This document shows, in pieces, positions 7,212 through 9,639 of a stretch of DNA of 9,639 bases (within the stretch, counting starts at the first letter, position 1; the number at the start of each line of letters is the position of its first letter). The notes below the pieces were generated by a model. It was not told where the DNA came from. It saw nothing but the letters and a program-made list of their open reading frames with translations, and ran no database searches. The translations under genes and the position numbers were made by a program. Source of the stretch: Acidobacteriaceae bacterium (lineage in GTDB: Bacteria; Acidobacteriota; Terriglobia; Terriglobales; SbA1); contig PLEA01000025.1 of NCBI GenBank assembly GCA_003136335.1, forward strand, positions 1 to 9,639. Reading direction: 5' to 3'.

Positions 7212-8588
7212 TTGAAGATCTCATCATTTGTGGTTGTCGATACGACTGATTCTATTGATCTGGAGCGCCGTCGCGGTCGCGAGTCAGGAAGTCTGCAATG
7301 GGTGCTCGTTTTCGGCCTGTGCGCTCTTTTAATTTTCGCGGTTTTGGCGTTTGGTGCAGTCGAGGAGTGGTCGACATTCGCGTTCGAGGCCGGTGCGGCG
7401 ATTCTTTTCCTTGTTTGGGCCGGAAAGCAGTTTTTTCCCGGGCAGGTGACGTTATCGGAAAACCCTCTATACCTACCAGCCTTGTTATTTTTCGTGCTCC
7501 TCCTCGCGCAGGTTGCTCTGCGCACCTCTGCCTATGGTTACGTCACTAAATACGAAGTATTGCAGTATGTCTCGTACGGAATTGTCCTGCTCATTGCAGC
7601 GGAATGTGTCCGAGAAGAAGCTGATCGTAAAAACTTTGCGCTGGCGCTGATTGTTTTCGGAGCGCTTTACGCCTTTTTCGCACTAGCCCAGGCACTGACC
7701 TCTGACGGCAAGTTCTTCTGGGTCTATACTCCACGATTCCATGGGGCAATTTATGGAAGCTACGTCAATCACGACCACTACGCCGGCCTGATGGAGATGC
7801 TAGTACCGTTTCCCCTGGTCGTTAGTATGGGCCATCTGCTGAGAGGGGGAAAACGAGCCTTGGTGGCCTTCTGCGCCGTATTGATGGCGAGCACGATCTT
7901 TCTTTCCGGTTCGCGCGGGGGAATGCTTTCTTTCGTTGTCGAAATCGTCCTGTTTGCCGCTCTCACCCTCGTACAGAGGAGAAATTCTCGTGTCGCACTC
8001 GGCTTGATCGCGGTGTGCGTCTTGGTTCTCGCTTTCTTGATTTTTCTAGGCAAAGGACAAGTGCTTGGCCGACTGGGCGACCTCGGCCCTGGGATCCGTT
8101 TGAACATGACCAAGGACTGCTTGAAAATGTTTTCGCACCGACCGGTGTGGGGATGGGGCCTGGGGACTTTTCCCACCGTCTATCCCGGTTACCGCAGCTT
8201 CTATACGAATCTATTCGTAAATGAAGCGCATAACGACTACGCGCAGCTCCTTGTGGAGACCGGTTTGCTGGGTTTCGGCCTGATGCTGTGGTTTCTCGAG
8301 CGTCTGTATCAGTACGGATTGCCGACCTCTCGCCGCTGGGAATTAAGATGGGATGGGGCGGTCTCTCTCGCCGCTTTGCTCGGATGTACCGGTATCTTGT
8401 TTCACAGCTTCGTGGATTTCAATTTGCAAATCCCGGCGAATGCTGCCATGTTCTATGTCCTCTCGGGATTGGCGGCTTCACCTTTGGCTAAAGTATCCAA
8501 GGCCGGCTGGTCGCGAGCCCCCGGGGATGAAGAAAGTAGACGTCGCACTCCGCCTGACAATGGCAACTCCTTGGCGCGGTCGATATAA
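7212..8588 (+). CDS. O-antigen ligase / Wzy-type polymerase family membrane protein
   Basis: Polytopic inner-membrane protein of the Wzy_C (O-antigen ligase) family. Members transfer or polymerise undecaprenyl-linked glycan units at the periplasmic face. About 10-12 membrane helices are visible in 458 residues, for example 31-50, 86-102, 120-132, 141-161, 215-231, 238-254, 262-279, 350-365 and 383-400. Family marks: SGSRGG (232-237; R235), WGWGLGTF (313-320), and the periplasmic-loop run NEAHNDYAQLLVETG (337-351) with H340, the Arg and His being the residues expected to hold the lipid-diphosphate donor. YVNHDHYAG (184-192) is also conserved-looking. Start TTG 7212 follows GGGAAG; no ATG is available near the N-terminus. 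The tail after 428 is hydrophilic. It lies 11 nt after the TPR gene, so the two are translationally close. Next to a Wzc homologue, a polymerase role (Wzy) is as likely as ligase. Confidence 0.9.
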   Translation: MKISSFVVVDTTDSIDLERRRGRESGSLQWVLVFGLCALLIFAVLAFGAVEEWSTFAFEAGAAILFLVWAGKQFFPGQVTLSENPLYLPALLFFVLLLAQVALRTSAYGYVTKYEVLQYVSYGIVLLIAAECVREEADRKNFALALIVFGALYAFFALAQALTSDGKFFWVYTPRFHGAIYGSYVNHDHYAGLMEMLVPFPLVVSMGHLLRGGKRALVAFCAVLMASTIFLSGSRGGMLSFVVEIVLFAALTLVQRRNSRVALGLIAVCVLVLAFLIFLGKGQVLGRLGDLGPGIRLNMTKDCLKMFSHRPVWGWGLGTFPTVYPGYRSFYTNLFVNEAHNDYAQLLVETGLLGFGLMLWFLERLYQYGLPTSRRWELRWDGAVSLAALLGCTGILFHSFVDFNLQIPANAAMFYVLSGLAASPLAKVSKAGWSRAPGDEESRRRTPPDNGNSLARSI

Positions 8589-8723
8589 TCCTTCATCAAC
8601 GTAAAGATGAGTGCTGTATTCGATATTCAACGTACGAACTTGTAGTGGGAATAGAGATTCGGAAAACGGAGCCAGCTAATCCTGGCCGAAGCTTGCTGCA
8701 ACGAACCGAAAGCAGGAGGAGAA
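8589..8723 (+). other. Intergenic spacer before the outer-membrane protein gene
   Basis: A 135-nt gap with a small inverted repeat GCCAG/CTGGC (8671-8686, loop 6 nt) and a strong Shine-Dalgarno AGGAGG at 8714-8719, 4 nt before the ATG. No convincing -35/-10 pair was found. The gene may be read through from the ligase gene or have its own promoter of unknown type. Confidence 0.4.
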
Positions 8724-9350
8724 ATGTCGCTGAAACACCTCATCATCTGGACTGTGCTGACAGTTTGTACCTTTGCGGCTCAGGCTGCAGCACAAAAGAA
8801 TGAATTATCTGGAATCCTTGGACGTACCTTCATCAGCAATCAGGGCATCCTAGGTGCTCCCTCTTATGATCCCAACCTGCGCTTCGGCAATGGACTCACC
8901 TTCGAAGTGAATTATGCTAGGCGCCTCATGGATGGGCCTTTTTGGTCCCTGGCCGTAGAAGTCCCGTTCGTAGTGAACCACGACGAGGATCTGCACGCCG
9001 CCCAGAACTTGGTCCCCGGACAATACTCATCTTTTTTCATAACGCCCGCAGCGCGGTTGAATCTCTTTCCTCAACAGGCAGTTTCTCCTTGGGTGAGTTT
9101 TGGTGGGGGATTCGGCCATTTCGGTGAGAGTTCCACGCTTTTGTTTGGAGGATTGAACCCGGGCCAAACCGGGACTACCACAGGCGTACTCCAAGCAGGA
9201 GCCGGGCTGGATGTGAAGATTATCGGTAGGTTCAGTCTGCGGGGGGAGGCTCGAGACTTCTGGTCAGGCGTGCCCGACCTGAATGTGAACACGGGAAAAA
9301 GCCGCCAGCATAATATCTTCGTCGGTGGCGGCGTTGTTTGGCACTTCTGA
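8724..9350 (+). CDS. Small outer-membrane beta-barrel protein (OmpA-like barrel fold)
   Basis: The 208-residue protein has a signal peptide (residues 1-23: positive Lys at 4, hydrophobic core LIIWTVLTVCTFAAQ, probable cleavage after AQAAA before QKNE). The mature part alternates short polar loops with beta strands rich in aromatic and glycine residues: SGILGRTFI, LTFEVNYARRL, WSLAVEVPFVV, SFFITPAARLNLF, PWVSFGGGFGHF, GVLQAGAGLDVKII, RFSLRGEARDFW and IFVGGGVVWHF. About eight strands are countable, as in OmpA-like barrels. It ends in W206-H207-F208; a terminal Phe is the recognition signal of the BAM machinery. The upstream Cys at 15 does not form a lipobox. Its AGGAGG gives strong initiation. 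It is the last plus-strand gene here; whether it helps polysaccharide export or is simply a neighbour is not shown. Confidence 0.8.
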   Translation: MSLKHLIIWTVLTVCTFAAQAAAQKNELSGILGRTFISNQGILGAPSYDPNLRFGNGLTFEVNYARRLMDGPFWSLAVEVPFVVNHDEDLHAAQNLVPGQYSSFFITPAARLNLFPQQAVSPWVSFGGGFGHFGESSTLLFGGLNPGQTGTTTGVLQAGAGLDVKIIGRFSLRGEARDFWSGVPDLNVNTGKSRQHNIFVGGGVVWHF

Positions 9351-9545
9351 GCCGAAACGCAATCAGGGTTTCCGCAACAACGTCTTGCCGTGGTGCGAAA
9401 TCGTTAGCCCGGCGCAACTGCACGGGGTTGACGCGCAGACAGACCGCTGCGCGGCATGAGGCCCCCGGCGATCCCGCCACCGGGGCCATAATTCTCTGTA
9501 TTGGAAAACGACATCTGAGGATCGCGCACGACTCACTCTAGGGTT
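9351..9545. other. Intergenic stretch between convergent genes
   Basis: No reading frame here looks like protein; the frames that are open have no codon pattern or motif. It contains two inverted repeats: GCGCAG/CTGCGC at 9433-9452 (loop 8 nt) and the stronger GC-rich one at 9460-9487, which is listed separately. Confidence 0.4.
9460..9487. terminator. Possible terminator hairpin between convergent genes
   Basis: GGCCCCCGG (9460-9468) and CCGGGGCC (9480-9487) form an 8-bp GC stem with one bulged C and an 11-nt loop. On the plus strand ATAATTCTCTGTATT follows, only moderately T-rich; on the minus strand no T run follows. The position, 109 nt after the outer-membrane protein stop and 58 nt beyond the converging minus-strand stop, fits a shared terminator, but the sequence alone is weak evidence. 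Confidence 0.3.
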
Positions 9546-9638
9546 TCATGGGATAGCCGGACTCACTGGATCGTCGCTCTTGACTAAAACCCACACTACC
9601 CCAGTGCCGATAAGGCCGGCGCCGATTCCGACTGCCCA
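9546..9638 (-). CDS. C-terminal end of a minus-strand membrane protein, partial
   Basis: Thirty codons are open from the right edge to TGA at 9546-9548. They encode WAVGIGAGLIGTGVVWVLVK followed by the tail SDDPVSPAIP. This is a glycine-rich hydrophobic helix of about 18 residues, a Lys at the membrane border and a short polar tail, which is typical of a C-terminal membrane anchor. The other two minus frames give Arg-rich or soon-stopped translations. The family cannot be named, and 30 codons are little evidence. Confidence 0.4.
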   Translation of the reverse strand, partial: WAVGIGAGLIGTGVVWVLVKSDDPVSPAIP

Positions 9639-9639
9639 A

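Noticed and set aside
8760..8775. Lipobox in the outer-membrane protein signal peptide (LTVC)
   Set aside because: The residue before Cys is Val, not Gly/Ala/Ser, and an AQAAA-Q signal peptidase I site follows.

Overview
The window reads as part of an exopolysaccharide (capsule/EPS) biosynthesis locus from a Gram-negative-type bacterium of moderate GC content. The inner-membrane chain-length regulator/tyrosine kinase, the outer-membrane beta-barrel with a C-terminal Phe, the UpxY-type NusG paralogue and the TPR-plus-carbohydrate-binding-type protein together suggest Acidobacteriota. That placement is inference from gene content, not from a marker gene.

Left part (1-1979, minus strand). A good sigma70-like promoter (TTGACG, 17 bp, TATATT; 1951-1979) drives a leader of about 230 nt, then a GTG-started UpxY/RfaH-type NusG paralogue (1104-1712). 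A 296-nt non-coding gap follows, then a PseB/FlaA1-type UDP-GlcNAc 4,6-dehydratase (807 to beyond the left edge). In that gap, on the coding strand and about 220 nt ahead of pseB, lies GGCGGTAGCTTGC. It matches 12 of 13 bases of the E. coli ops element, the DNA target of RfaH. A weaker 10/13 match sits just before the ribosome binding site of the antiterminator gene itself. An antiterminator gene, its apparent recruitment site and the sugar-nucleotide gene it would control are therefore adjacent.

Middle part (about 2040-3432). This is a decayed stretch. It holds the C-terminal end of an HNH endonuclease (minus strand) abutting a left-truncated, frameshifted IS3-family transposase remnant (plus strand). 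A perfect 15-bp inverted repeat lies at the transposase 3' end. Beyond it are an open fragment with no start codon and an overlapping hypothetical beta-rich protein, possibly one gene broken by a frameshift. This scar separates the two divergent polysaccharide transcription units.

Right part (3433-9350, plus strand). The order is a Wzc/CpsD-type polysaccharide co-polymerase with a fused BY-kinase (3556-5865), a membrane-anchored TPR protein with a C-terminal jelly-roll/CBM-like domain (5941-7200), an O-antigen ligase/Wzy-type polytopic membrane protein (7212-8588) and a small outer-membrane beta-barrel (8724-9350). The first three are closely spaced and look like an operon for polymerising and exporting a polysaccharide. 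The barrel has its own strong Shine-Dalgarno after a 135-nt gap. At the right edge, the end of a minus-strand membrane protein converges on this block.
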